Origin: Shewanella halotolerans
GTDB taxonomy: Bacteria > Pseudomonadota > Gammaproteobacteria > Enterobacterales > Shewanellaceae
NCBI RefSeq assembly: GCF_019457535.1
Contig: NZ_CP080417.1
Span: 2,728,001-2,792,000, forward strand
Direction: 5' to 3'
Length of the DNA stretch: 64,000 nt
Every line of letters starts with the position of its first letter. The stretch's first letter is position 1. Positions 53,868 through 62,278 of the stretch are shown here, piece by piece. The notes under the pieces are model-generated. The model searched no databases and had not been told where the DNA came from. It saw nothing but the letters and a program-made list of their open reading frames with translations. A program made the position numbers and the translations under genes.

Positions 53868-54809
53868 ATGGCAATTCAGTGGTTTCCAGGCCATATGCAC
53901 AAGGCGCGCAAAGAGATAGCAGAGGTGATGCCTCAGGTCGATCTGGTTATCGAGGTGCTCGACGCCCGTATCCCTTACAGCAGTGAAAACCCTATGGTCG
54001 CCAGTTTGCGTGGCGATAGGCCCTGTATCAAGCTGCTCAACAAGTCAGATCTGGCCGATCCCGAGATCACCCAACGCTGGATTGACTATCTGGAGCAGGA
54101 GCAAGGGGTAAAGGCGATGGCCATCACCACCTTACAGGCAGCCCAGGTGCGTAAGGTCCCCGAACTCTGTCGTAAGCTGGTTCCCAACCGCGATAAGATA
54201 GAAAAAGATATCCGTACCATGATCATGGGGATCCCTAACGTAGGTAAATCAACCATTATCAATACCTTAGCGGGAAGAGTGATTGCCAAAACCGGTAATG
54301 AGCCTGCAGTCACCAAGACCCAGCAGCGTATCAATCTGAAAAATGGCATCGTACTGTCAGACACCCCAGGTATTCTCTGGCCCAAGGTGGACAACGAGGC
54401 CAGCAGCTATCGCCTGGCGGTAACCGGCGCCATCAAAGACACGGCAATGGAATATGAAGATGTGGCCATGTTTGCCGCCGAATACTTCCTAAAGGCCTAT
54501 CCCGATGCCATGCTTGAGCGTTACAAGCTTAAAGAGTTGCCCGATGACGATATCGGTCTGCTCGAGGCTATCGGCCGTAAACGGGGCGCGTTGAGACCGG
54601 GTGGCAGAATCGACCTGCATAAGGCCTCTGAACTCCTGTTGCATGAATTCCGCTCGGGTAAGATAGGTCAGTTGTCACTGGAGACTCCAGAGATGGCCGA
54701 GGTCGAGAAGGCGGAAGTAGCTCGAATCCTGGCCGAGAAAGAGGCCGAGAAACAAGCCAAAATCGAGGCCGAGCGGCTGAAACGCTCCGGCGTTCGTCAT
54801 AACGACTAG
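53868..54809 (+). CDS. ylqF: Ribosome biogenesis GTPase YlqF/RbgA
   Basis: This 313-residue circularly permuted GTPase has G4 NKSD at 58-61 before G1 GIPNVGKS at 121-128 and G3 DTPG at 165-168, as in RbgA. RbgA-type proteins help to mature the large ribosomal subunit. The C-terminal helical domain ends in a Glu/Ala/Lys-rich helix (about 280-308). It is a single gene between a terminator and a repeat-rich gap. Confidence 0.93.
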   Translation: MAIQWFPGHMHKARKEIAEVMPQVDLVIEVLDARIPYSSENPMVASLRGDRPCIKLLNKSDLADPEITQRWIDYLEQEQGVKAMAITTLQAAQVRKVPELCRKLVPNRDKIEKDIRTMIMGIPNVGKSTIINTLAGRVIAKTGNEPAVTKTQQRINLKNGIVLSDTPGILWPKVDNEASSYRLAVTGAIKDTAMEYEDVAMFAAEYFLKAYPDAMLERYKLKELPDDDIGLLEAIGRKRGALRPGGRIDLHKASELLLHEFRSGKIGQLSLETPEMAEVEKAEVARILAEKEAEKQAKIEAERLKRSGVRHND

Positions 54810-54836
54810 GCTGTCTGATTGAAATACTGACATTAC

Positions 54837-54890
54837 ACCGCTTGCAAGGTGATGCTCTTGATACTTCAATAAGCGTCAGTTGCAAGCGGT
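54837..54890 (+). repeat. Inverted repeat after ylqF
   Basis: ACCGCTTGCAA (54837-54847) is matched by TTGCAAGCGGT (54880-54890) with a 32-base loop and TTTT right after it. It may end ylqF transcription, though the loop is long for a classic terminator. Confidence 0.5.
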
Positions 54891-54943
54891 TTTGCCTTCT
54901 ATAGCCTTACCTGATACAGCTTTGCACAACGTAGCCTTACTTT

Positions 54944-54996
54944 TAGCTCTACTTATCTAGCTCTACTTATCTAGCTCTACTTATCTAGCTCTACCT
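54944..54996. repeat. 14-bp tandem repeat, 3.7 copies
   Basis: The unit TAGCTCTACTTATC is repeated exactly at 54944, 54958 and 54972, with a partial fourth copy at 54986. Looser copies of TAGCCTTAC lie just before it (54902, 54932). It lies between two convergent genes (ylqF and the LMW phosphatase) and ends about 20 bases from the stop of the latter. Confidence 0.85.
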
Positions 54997-55016
54997 GTTA
55001 GCCCTGCTTACTTTAG

Positions 55017-55481
55017 CTACTTTGCGATTTGTAACAGCAACCTTTCACAGCTCTGTTGCAGAAGATCCAGCACCTGTTCGAAGCCCTCATCGCCGCCATA
55101 ATAGGGATCTGGCACCTCCCGCTCCCCCTCCCCAAGAAAAGAGAGCATTAAGGCCAGCTTATACTGATGTTGAGCCGGGCAGCGCGCACGAAGATCGCGA
55201 AGATTTGCCTTATCAGCCGCCAAAATCAGATCGAAACGCTCAAAATCTTCATCTGTCACGCCTCTGGCGCGAATGCCGCTAAAATCCAAGCCTCTTCGCT
55301 CGCCAGCCTGACGAGCCCGTCTGTCCGGCCCCTCCCCCTCATGGTAGGCCGAGGTGCCCGCCGAATCACAGCTGATAGACAAGCCGCGCTTGCTGAGCAG
55401 GCTTCTAAATACAGCCTCGGCCGTCGGTGAGCGGCAGATATTCCCGAGACAGACAAATAGGACAGAGTTAACCTTCAACAT
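55017..55481 (-). CDS. Low-molecular-weight protein-tyrosine phosphatase
   Basis: This 154-residue phosphatase has the CLGNICRS phosphate loop at 11-18 (Cys11, Arg17) and the general acid aspartate in DPYYG (Asp125). In bacteria such enzymes usually remove phosphate from tyrosine kinases of polysaccharide export or from arginine residues; no kinase gene lies nearby, so a target cannot be named. It is 32 bases after the DNA ligase gene on the same strand. Confidence 0.92.
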   Translation of the reverse strand: MLKVNSVLFVCLGNICRSPTAEAVFRSLLSKRGLSISCDSAGTSAYHEGEGPDRRARQAGERRGLDFSGIRARGVTDEDFERFDLILAADKANLRDLRARCPAQHQYKLALMLSFLGEGEREVPDPYYGGDEGFEQVLDLLQQSCERLLLQIAK

Positions 55482-55513
55482 AGCCTTCCTTACTTACTTA
55501 TTTAACATGCTTC

Positions 55514-56497
55514 TTACAGCGGCTCTCGTACCCGTTTGAAGCTGGCAAACCTGGGTACACCATTATGAGTCAGGCCATAATACTTGTAGGTAACCGTGCT
55601 GCCAATGGCCGGCGGATGCCGGCGCTGCTCATCGCTAAAGCCAGTGCCTAACTTAAAACGGATCCCCCCACTCGTTTCTACTTCTAGCGCCCCCATCATT
55701 CCCAGATATTTCCCCTTCCCCGGCAGATAGGCGATAACCTTAGCCTCTGCATCCTGATAGCGCTTGAGTTTTACCAGGTCGCCGTTACGCCCGGCGTGAT
55801 AGTGAGCATCCTGGTGATGCAGCATCAGTCCCTCGGCGCCTTGAGCCACCCACTCATCTAACGCGGCATTTAACGCCTGACTGTCTTGAATTCGCCACTG
55901 AGGAATAATTTGCAGAAAAGGCGACAGATTTGCGTAGCGTTTAATGGCTAGGGCATAGCGCTCACCAAAGGAGCTATCTATGGCAGGATAGTCGAAAACC
56001 ATAAATTGAACGGCGCGCCAACGCTCAGGGTCGGCATCTTTATCACGTACCAGGGCTGAGATCGCCTCAAACTGCTGACGAGCAATCCACAGCTCACCGT
56101 CTAAGGGCTCCGTGGGAAAGCCCTTGGTAAACCAAGCCGGGAGCCTAATAACCTTTCCCGAGCGGGTTAGCATACGTTCTCCCGTCCAGCGGCCTCTGAC
56201 GCCATCGAACTTTTCGCTCACCAGATACTCTGATATTGGTCGGCCGGCCTCGAGACTCCCGGCCAATTGGAGGCCCGAGAGTCGTTGGGCAGGCTCAAGC
56301 CGTTCTGGTTTTGGTTGTTTTGGTTTTGGTTGTTCTGGCGTCAGCTGATTAGCCTCAACAACTAATGCCTTGGGCGGCTCAGCTGGCTTATATGACTCGA
56401 TTAACTCGGGCGACTCGGCGGCCATCGCTGTTAGCGACAGCCAATTTAGGAGCAAAGCAATACTCCCAATAACCATAGGGCGACTAGAACATAACAT
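55514..56497 (-). CDS. Exported ATP-dependent DNA ligase (Lig E type)
   Basis: From the ATG at 56497, which has a near-perfect AAGGAGG site, this is 327 residues. An N-terminal signal peptide (about 8-26, ending AMA-AES) is followed by a proline-rich linker (about 55-70) and a minimal ligase: motif I with the adenylated lysine in 'SEKFDGVRG' (Lys96), 'LDGELWIA' (motif III region), 'EGLMLHH' (motif IV), and an OB-fold with 'VTYKYYGLT'. Lig E enzymes are periplasmic and have been linked to DNA uptake or extracellular DNA. A longer frame to 56557 lacks a site. Confidence 0.88.
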   Translation of the reverse strand: MLCSSRPMVIGSIALLLNWLSLTAMAAESPELIESYKPAEPPKALVVEANQLTPEQPKPKQPKPERLEPAQRLSGLQLAGSLEAGRPISEYLVSEKFDGVRGRWTGERMLTRSGKVIRLPAWFTKGFPTEPLDGELWIARQQFEAISALVRDKDADPERWRAVQFMVFDYPAIDSSFGERYALAIKRYANLSPFLQIIPQWRIQDSQALNAALDEWVAQGAEGLMLHHQDAHYHAGRNGDLVKLKRYQDAEAKVIAYLPGKGKYLGMMGALEVETSGGIRFKLGTGFSDEQRRHPPAIGSTVTYKYYGLTHNGVPRFASFKRVREPL

Positions 56498-56702
56498 AGC
56501 TCCTCCTTGAGCAACTGAATGATAGCTAAGCGTTAAGTTTAGCCCAAAGCCACTCATGCAGATGTTATGGAGGTAACTAGAGTGTTATACTAGCGCCCAA
56601 TTTGTAACTAGCCTGCCTGCACCCGATAAAGGCTGGCTGAGCCAGTAATACGATACAAACAAAATCAACACTAACGAAATCGAACAAACGAAATGGACAC
56701 CT

Positions 56703-57074
56703 ATGAAACCGGAAAATAACCACGGCATTAAACGTATCTTCAGAGCGACAGGTTTCTCTATGCAAGGCCTTAAGCTTGCTTGGCAATCTGAGGCAGCCTT
56801 TCGCCAAGAGTTGATCTTGGTTCTCTTCATGCTGCCTGTCGCACTACTGGTAGACGTGCCTATGGTTGAACGCATCCTGCTCATCATGACACTGATGATA
56901 GTCTTGATCGTCGAGTTGCTTAACTCGGCCATCGAGGCGGTGGTCGACCGTATCGGTCACGAAATCCATCCCCTAAGCGGACAGGCAAAAGATATCGCCT
57001 CGGCGGCTGTCTTTATCGCCCTGGCCCTGTGTGGTATCACCTGGCTACTGATCCTCTGGCCACTGGTTTTCTAA
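56703..57074 (+). CDS. dgkA: Diacylglycerol kinase DgkA
   Basis: This 123-residue trimeric membrane kinase recycles diacylglycerol to phosphatidic acid. The signature 'ELLNSAIEAVVDRIG' with Glu71 and Glu78 (E. coli Glu69 and Glu76) is intact, with three membrane segments at about 35-50, 55-78 and 98-121. A terminator follows 20 bases after the stop. The gene is alone on its strand here, divergent from the ligase gene. Confidence 0.94.
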   Translation: MKPENNHGIKRIFRATGFSMQGLKLAWQSEAAFRQELILVLFMLPVALLVDVPMVERILLIMTLMIVLIVELLNSAIEAVVDRIGHEIHPLSGQAKDIASAAVFIALALCGITWLLILWPLVF

Positions 57075-57095
57075 CCCGCTGCCAGCTTGAATACC

Positions 57096-57130
57096 AGGCT
57101 CTCGATACACTATCGGGAGCCTTTTTATTT
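57096..57130 (+). terminator. Intrinsic terminator of dgkA
   Basis: AGGCTC-T-CGATA-CAC-TATCG-G-GAGCCT (one wobble pair) is followed by TTTTTATTT, 20 bases after the dgkA stop. Confidence 0.82.
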
Positions 57131-57180
57131 CTGTAATCCAGCTCCCAATATCAACAAAAACGCCGCAACCTTGACATTTT

Positions 57181-57221
57181 TTGATACAAATCATTCACAA
57201 TTTTAAATATCCTGCTAGAAT
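57181..57221 (+). promoter_or_regulatory. FNR-like site and promoter of the outer-membrane protein gene
   Basis: TTGAT-ACAA-ATCAT (57181-57194) matches the FNR consensus TTGAT-N4-ATCAA at nine of ten positions. TTCACA (57194-57199), 16 bases and TAGAAT (57216-57221) form a good promoter pair, and the FNR-like site would be centred about 40 bases before the start of transcription, the usual place for class II activation. Confidence 0.45.
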
Positions 57222-57296
57222 GATAACGTAGTAAAAAAGTCTTACTAAATAAATCAATAACTTATAATAATTATTAGTTGATAGAGGTTGTAGTTA

Positions 57297-58196
57297 GTGA
57301 TTAAGTCGGTCGCCATATTTAGCTTGGGTCTCTTTAGCTCTTCGGTTTTCGCCGCTGGAGCTGCCAATTCCTATTCGGTGTCGGCACCGGTAGAACCCAG
57401 CGAGGTCATGTTAAAAATCGGCGGTTTCTACTCCAACTCTAACTCCAGCATGGATGTCACCAATCCGGTTCAGGGTAATAATTTCAGGCTTGATTTTGAA
57501 GAAGACTTGGCATTGGAAGAGTCGCAGTTTCTGCCATTTTTCGAGGCCAGCTACCATTTCAACTCGCGTCACAGCATCTATTTCGACTGGAAACAGCTGC
57601 ACCGCAACGCCGAAGTACAGAAACTTACCATACCGTTTCAAGTCACCCTAGACGATCAGGTTTACGATATTCAATCCGGCGGTCGTCTGGAGACCACCCT
57701 CAATATCGACATCGCCCGCCTGGGTTATGGTTATAACTTCTATCAGGGGAATAACTTCAATCTTGGCCTGTCCCTGGGCGTACACACCATGTTTATCAAG
57801 ACCGCGTTTGACGGTGACATAGGTGTCTGTGCCAAGGGTGAGACGCTACAACAATGCGCGCAGACTGCCACACCAAGATTTGTCGATGAAGAGGTCACGG
57901 CGCCACTGCCAGACGTCGGCCTGTATGGCGACTATGAGTTCAGCCCAGGTTTCAAGTTCAACGCCCACGCACAGTATTTCTACATCAAGCTCGATGATAT
58001 CAAGGGCAGCCTGGTGGATATCCGCGCCGGTGTCGAAGCTGAGATCACCAAGAACTGGCACATGTCAGCCGCCTTTAACTACTACAAGGTCGATGTTGAC
58101 TTTAAACACAGTGTCTCAGATCAGCTTAACGTGGCGGACTATAACCTGTATTACAGCTTTATCGGCCCTATGCTGTCGGTAAGCTATCGCTTCTAA
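57297..58196 (+). CDS. Outer-membrane beta-barrel protein
   Basis: This 299-residue protein has a signal peptide (about 1-20, cleavage near FAA-GAA) and then alternating-residue strands with aromatic girdles, ending in phenylalanine ('SYRF') as required for outer-membrane insertion. Two cysteines (about 182 and 191) could bond in an extracellular loop. No specific family is recognised; about eight to twelve strands seem likely. The start is GTG at 57297 with GAGG ten bases upstream. A promoter with an FNR-like site precedes it, suggesting oxygen-linked control. Confidence 0.75.
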   Translation: MIKSVAIFSLGLFSSSVFAAGAANSYSVSAPVEPSEVMLKIGGFYSNSNSSMDVTNPVQGNNFRLDFEEDLALEESQFLPFFEASYHFNSRHSIYFDWKQLHRNAEVQKLTIPFQVTLDDQVYDIQSGGRLETTLNIDIARLGYGYNFYQGNNFNLGLSLGVHTMFIKTAFDGDIGVCAKGETLQQCAQTATPRFVDEEVTAPLPDVGLYGDYEFSPGFKFNAHAQYFYIKLDDIKGSLVDIRAGVEAEITKNWHMSAAFNYYKVDVDFKHSVSDQLNVADYNLYYSFIGPMLSVSYRF

Positions 58197-58218
58197 GCTT
58201 CACAATATCTTCCATAGA

Positions 58219-58248
58219 AGGCCGTTAGGTGATCAACCCTAGCGGCCT
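58219..58248. terminator. Possible terminator between convergent genes
   Basis: AGGCCGTTAGG-N8-CCTAGCGGCCT makes an 11-base-pair stem (one G-T pair) 23 bases after the outer-membrane protein stop. There is no T-run, so it may work with Rho or act only as a stabilising hairpin. Confidence 0.4.
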
Positions 58249-58309
58249 ACTTACGTCACTAATTCCCACTTGGCAGTTCGACTGACATATAGCTGCCTGC
58301 ATACGCCGA

Positions 58310-59536
58310 TTAACCATAAAACTGATAGCAAACCCAGATCGCGGCGCAGATCCCGGCAAAGTCCGCGCTTAAGCCGCACACCAGGGCATGACGACCATTA
58401 CGTATCCCCACGGCGCCGAAGTAGACCGCCAGCACATAGAAGGTGGTCTCGGTACTTCCCTGCACCACGGCTGCTAAGCGACCGGCGAAGGAGTCAACCC
58501 CATAATGCTGCATAGTCTCCAGCATCATGGCGCGGGCACCCGAACCGCTAAAGGGTTTCATCAAGGCGGTTGGCAAGGCATCGACAAACCGGGTATCCCC
58601 GCCGACCAGATTCACCAGGGCGGCGATGACCCCTAGAAGATAGTCGAGCGCGCCCGAGGCGCGCAGCAAGGCGATAGCCAGCAACATGGCAAGCAGATAA
58701 GGGATCAGCTGCACCGCCTGAGTAAAGCCCTCCTTGGCGCCGCCGACAAACTCATCATACACAGCCACCTTACGCAGCCCTGCCACCAGAATGAAACTGA
58801 AGATCAGCAGCACTAAGATGCCGTTGCCAAGTGCCGTCGAAAAATCACCAATGGCAGACGCCGTCAAGGTGCCCAGATAAAACACCAGCGCAGATACCGC
58901 CGCCAGCATCAGGGCCCCATATCCCAGCAAAACACTATTGAGCAGTGAGATACGCTGATAGATGGCCACCACTAATACGCCCACCAGAGTCGAGGCCGTC
59001 GTCGCCAGCAAGATAGGCAAAAAGATATCCGCCGGCGACTCGGCGCCTTGCTGGGCGCGGTAGAGAAAGACGGTGACCGGCACTAAGGTGACAGAAGAGG
59101 TATTGAGTACCAAAAAAAGGATCTGCGCATTGGTAGCCACACTCTTCACCGGATTCAGGCTCTGCAGATCTTGCATCGCCTTGAGTCCCAGCGGCGTAGC
59201 GGCGTTATCTAACCCCAGCACATTGGCGGTCAGGTTCATGGTGACACTGCCAAAGGCGGGGTGTCCTCTGGGCACCTCTGGCATCAAACGGCTAAGCAAA
59301 GGCTCAAACAGACGCGCAAAGAGGCCCACCACACCCGCCTTCTCCCCCACCCGCATCAAGCCCATCCATAGGGAAAGCACGCCTATCAGCCCTAATGCTA
59401 TTTCGGCGGCTAACTTGGCACTGGCAAACAGGGCATCGACCACGGCAGAGAGGATCTGCCACTGTCCCTGAAACAGACTGATGGCGATTGCGACTAAGGC
59501 GGCGACAAAAAAGGCAAACCAAACGCGATTTAACAC
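58310..59536 (-). CDS. SpmAB-like (nucleoside recognition domain) membrane protein
   Basis: This 408-residue protein has about ten membrane segments in two halves that resemble SpmA and SpmB fused, with the 'gate' (nucleoside recognition) motifs 'NLTANVLGLDNAATPLGLKAM' in the first half and 'FSGSGARAMMLETM' with 'QGSTETTFYVLAVYFGAVGI' in the second. In Bacillus SpmA and SpmB affect spore core dehydration; in non-sporing bacteria the transported or sensed molecule is unknown. It is divergent from rsmF, whose preferred start is 88 bases away. Confidence 0.85.
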   Translation of the reverse strand: MLNRVWFAFFVAALVAIAISLFQGQWQILSAVVDALFASAKLAAEIALGLIGVLSLWMGLMRVGEKAGVVGLFARLFEPLLSRLMPEVPRGHPAFGSVTMNLTANVLGLDNAATPLGLKAMQDLQSLNPVKSVATNAQILFLVLNTSSVTLVPVTVFLYRAQQGAESPADIFLPILLATTASTLVGVLVVAIYQRISLLNSVLLGYGALMLAAVSALVFYLGTLTASAIGDFSTALGNGILVLLIFSFILVAGLRKVAVYDEFVGGAKEGFTQAVQLIPYLLAMLLAIALLRASGALDYLLGVIAALVNLVGGDTRFVDALPTALMKPFSGSGARAMMLETMQHYGVDSFAGRLAAVVQGSTETTFYVLAVYFGAVGIRNGRHALVCGLSADFAGICAAIWVCYQFYG

Positions 59537-59624
59537 CCGAGACTCCTTTCACCCCAAGCTTTGCTCAAGGCCCGATAATGGATGTGATATACTGGCGACT
59601 AACGATATCTCTATTCTGTTACCT

Positions 59625-61085
59625 ATGGTTCAACTAAATCAAAATTTTATCAATAGCATAGCGAAAGATATGCCGGATCATCTCTCGATGGATGAATTTA
59701 TCAGCTATTGCGCCAAGCCTTTACGCCCCTCCATCAGGGTCAACACCCTCAAGATAACGACCGCTGACTTTATCACCATGATGAGTGCCAAAGGCTGGCA
59801 GTTTGAACCTGTGCCCTGGTGCGAGGACGGCTTCTGGGTCAAGGTGGATGACTCGGTGCAACTGGGTAACACGGTAGAGCATATTCAGGGGCTGTTTTAT
59901 ATTCAGGAGGCCAGCTCCATGCTGCCGCCTAAGGCGCTGTTTCCCGAGCCGATAAAGGATGCGGCCTCCCTCACCCTGCTGGATATGGCCTCAGCGCCGG
60001 GTTCTAAGACCACTCAGCTGGCCGCCATGATGAACAATCAAGGCTTGTTGGTCGCCAACGAATACTCCTCCAGCCGAGTCAAGGTGCTACACGCCAACGT
60101 GCAGCGCATGGGCGCCAGCAATCTCGCCCTCACCCACTTCGATGCCAGAGTGTTTGGCGAGTATCTATTCGAGAGCTTCGATGCCATACTGCTCGACGCC
60201 CCCTGCGGCGGTGAAGGCACGGTGCGCAAAGACCCAGACGCCCTCAAACATTGGGACGAGGGTGAGATAGAGGCTATTGCAAGCGTGCAGCGCGATCTGA
60301 TCGAATCGGCCTTTCTGGCGTTAAAGCCGGGCGGCAGCCTGGTCTATTCCACCTGCACCCTCAACCGCCGCGAAAATCAGGACGTCTGCCTGCACCTCAA
60401 GGCCACCTATGGCGATGCGGTGCAGTTTGAATCCCTTGCCGAACTCTTCCCCGGCGCCGAGAAGGCCTGTACCTGCGAAGGCTTCCTCCATGTCTGGCCA
60501 CAAATCTTCGACAGCGAAGGCTTCTTCATCGCCAAGCTAACCAAGCTCGCCGCCGTGCCACGAAACAGCGAGGAGCCGCGCAAGCAGAAGAACTTTCCCT
60601 TTGCCCCAATCGACAAGAAGTCTCGCCAGGTCCTCTGCGACTACTTCGATACCAGCTTTGGCATCAAACTCGATGATCAGGGAATTTTGATGCAGAGAGA
60701 CGATGAGTATTGGCTGTTCCCGACTAATGTCGAGCCGCTCATCGGCAAGATCCGTTTTCAGCGGATCGGCCTCAAGCTGGCCGACGCCCTGAAGAAAGGC
60801 TTTAAGCCTAGGCACGAGGCTGTGATGGCGCTGGCCGATAGCTCACGAGGGATCCCGCTTGACGAGGCTCAGGCGATTCAATACCTGATGGGACGTGATA
60901 TCGCCTTAACCAGCAAAGAGAAGCCCCAAGGCGAGCAGCTGGTCAGCTACCAGGGCGCCCACTTAGGCCTGGTGAAACACCTGGGCAATAAGCTTAAGAA
61001 CAGCCTGCCAAGAGACCTGGTGCGGGATAAAATCTGCTCTTCTTCGGCGATTGCAGTGGATCAGAAAGCGACTGACGCAGACTAA
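59625..61085 (+). CDS. rsmF: 16S rRNA (cytosine-1407-C5)-methyltransferase RsmF
   Basis: From the ATG at 59625 this is 486 residues, in line with E. coli RsmF; a frame from 59481 overlaps the divergent gene and is unlikely. It has the SAM motif 'ASAPGSKTTQLAAMM' at 122-136 and the two catalytic cysteines, Cys194 (APCGGEG) and Cys244 (YSTCTL). C-terminal PUA-like and RNA-binding parts follow. It methylates C1407 in the decoding region of 16S rRNA. A structured region with a terminator follows. Confidence 0.93.
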   Translation: MVQLNQNFINSIAKDMPDHLSMDEFISYCAKPLRPSIRVNTLKITTADFITMMSAKGWQFEPVPWCEDGFWVKVDDSVQLGNTVEHIQGLFYIQEASSMLPPKALFPEPIKDAASLTLLDMASAPGSKTTQLAAMMNNQGLLVANEYSSSRVKVLHANVQRMGASNLALTHFDARVFGEYLFESFDAILLDAPCGGEGTVRKDPDALKHWDEGEIEAIASVQRDLIESAFLALKPGGSLVYSTCTLNRRENQDVCLHLKATYGDAVQFESLAELFPGAEKACTCEGFLHVWPQIFDSEGFFIAKLTKLAAVPRNSEEPRKQKNFPFAPIDKKSRQVLCDYFDTSFGIKLDDQGILMQRDDEYWLFPTNVEPLIGKIRFQRIGLKLADALKKGFKPRHEAVMALADSSRGIPLDEAQAIQYLMGRDIALTSKEKPQGEQLVSYQGAHLGLVKHLGNKLKNSLPRDLVRDKICSSSAIAVDQKATDAD

Positions 61086-61146
61086 AGCAAAAGCCACTGA
61101 ATTAACGTCAGTGACCACACATTAACATTTTGTTACATTTTAATCT

Positions 61147-61302
61147 GAGATTTGCCTAGACGAGCCCGGCAGTGAGGTGGAGTTTGACTACACTAAAAGC
61201 CTGAGATGAAATTCGAGGCAATCTCAAACAGTAGCGCACGGCTCTGCAAAGAGCCATTCCCCTAGACCCAGAACAATTGGAATAGTTTTGGGTCTTTTTT
61301 TA
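61147..61302 (+). ncRNA. Structured RNA segment ending in a terminator (3' region of rsmF or small RNA)
   Basis: Three pairings occur in order: a long-range stem GAGATTTGCCT (61147-61157) with AGGCAATCTC (61216-61225), a hairpin GGCTCT-GCAA-AGAGCC (61240-61255), and a terminator AGACCCAGAAC...GTTTTGGGTCT (61264-61295) followed by seven Ts. The terminator loop exposes GGA. No clear promoter was seen inside, so it may simply be the rsmF mRNA 3' end, cleaved to a stable fragment, rather than an independent RNA. Confidence 0.35.
61261..61302 (+). terminator. Intrinsic terminator after rsmF
   Basis: An 11-base-pair stem (one G-T pair), a 10-base loop and seven Ts. It lies about 180 bases after the rsmF stop, unusually far for a plain gene terminator, and faces the convergent tatD gene. 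Confidence 0.85.
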
Positions 61303-61445
61303 TCAACTTCTCTTGGCTTGTTGGATAAGCCTATTCTTCGCAGCCTTTCTTAAACGCTTTGCTCAGCAACACTTCTCAATGCCGCCAAATATGCTAAATA
61401 CGCTATAAATGCCAAGTACTGTGAACCTATATCACTCAACAACCA
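61303..61445. other. Gap between the rsmF terminator and tatD
   Basis: A/T-rich sequence with no gene; no minus-strand terminator with a T-run was seen after the tatD stop. Confidence 0.4.
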
Positions 61446-62234
61446 CTAGGCTTTCACTAACTTAGCCGCGTCTTTGAACAGTCTGAAGAAGTTATCACCG
61501 GTATACTCTGCCAGTTCTTCATACTTCTCGCCGCGCAGCTCGGCCACAAACTCCGCCACATCCCGAACAAACGCAGGCTGGTTCTCTTCGCCGCGATGAG
61601 GCACAGGCGCAAGATACGGCGCATCGGTTTCCACCAGGAGTCTGTCCTTTGGCACCTTGCGGATCACAGAGCGCAGCTCACCGGCATTCTTAAAGGTCAC
61701 TATGCCAGACACAGAGATATAGAAGCCCAAGTCGATGGCGGCCTTGGCCATCTCCCAATTCTCGGTGAAGCAGTGCAGCACACCGCCTACCTTGTCCGCG
61801 TTACCTGCTTTCAACATGGCGATAGTATCTTCACGGGCATCACGAGTGTGGACGATCAACGGCTTATCTACCTCGACCGCCAGGGCGATCTGCTGCTCGA
61901 AACATTGCTGTTGTAGCGCCTTGGTCTCGCCTGAGTAGTAATAATCTAGGCCTGTCTCACCGATGGCGACCACCTTAGGATCTTGCAGATAGCTGTGTAG
62001 CTTCGCCGTATCCAGTCCCTCCTGCACATCCAGCGGATGTACGCCCGCCGACAAGAACACCTGGTCGAAGGCTGCCATTTTCGCCTGCATAGAGGCAAAA
62101 CCTTGCTGGCGCACATTGACGCACAGGAAATACTCCACGCCGCGCTCCTTGGCTTGAGTCAGCAAGGTCTTCAATGAATCTTGATCGGGCGCCGCCTTGA
62201 GGCGATCGAGGTGGCAATGGGAATCGATAAGCAC
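61446..62234 (-). CDS. TatD-family metal-dependent hydrolase
   Basis: This 262-residue TIM-barrel hydrolase opens with LIDSHCHLDRL (His6, His8) and has 'GETGLDYY', 'PLIVHTRDA' and 'ETDAPYL', the TatD metal-ligand set. The place after holB and pilZ matches E. coli YcfH (next to holB), a TatD paralogue thought to act as a DNase or on nucleic-acid ends. It is the last gene of the minus-strand run tmk-holB-pilZ-tatD. Confidence 0.92.
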   Translation of the reverse strand: MLIDSHCHLDRLKAAPDQDSLKTLLTQAKERGVEYFLCVNVRQQGFASMQAKMAAFDQVFLSAGVHPLDVQEGLDTAKLHSYLQDPKVVAIGETGLDYYYSGETKALQQQCFEQQIALAVEVDKPLIVHTRDAREDTIAMLKAGNADKVGGVLHCFTENWEMAKAAIDLGFYISVSGIVTFKNAGELRSVIRKVPKDRLLVETDAPYLAPVPHRGEENQPAFVRDVAEFVAELRGEKYEELAEYTGDNFFRLFKDAAKLVKA

Positions 62235-62278
62235 GCAAAAATCCTAAGTCACTACAAAAGGAGCCAAAGGATAGCTAT

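Noticed and set aside
54944..54996. CRISPR-like repeat array
   Set aside because: Units of 14 bp are directly adjacent with no spacers, and there are no cas genes in the window.
59481..59624. 48-residue N-terminal extension of RsmF
   Set aside because: It overlaps the divergent SpmAB-like gene, and the family start aligns with the ATG at 59625.
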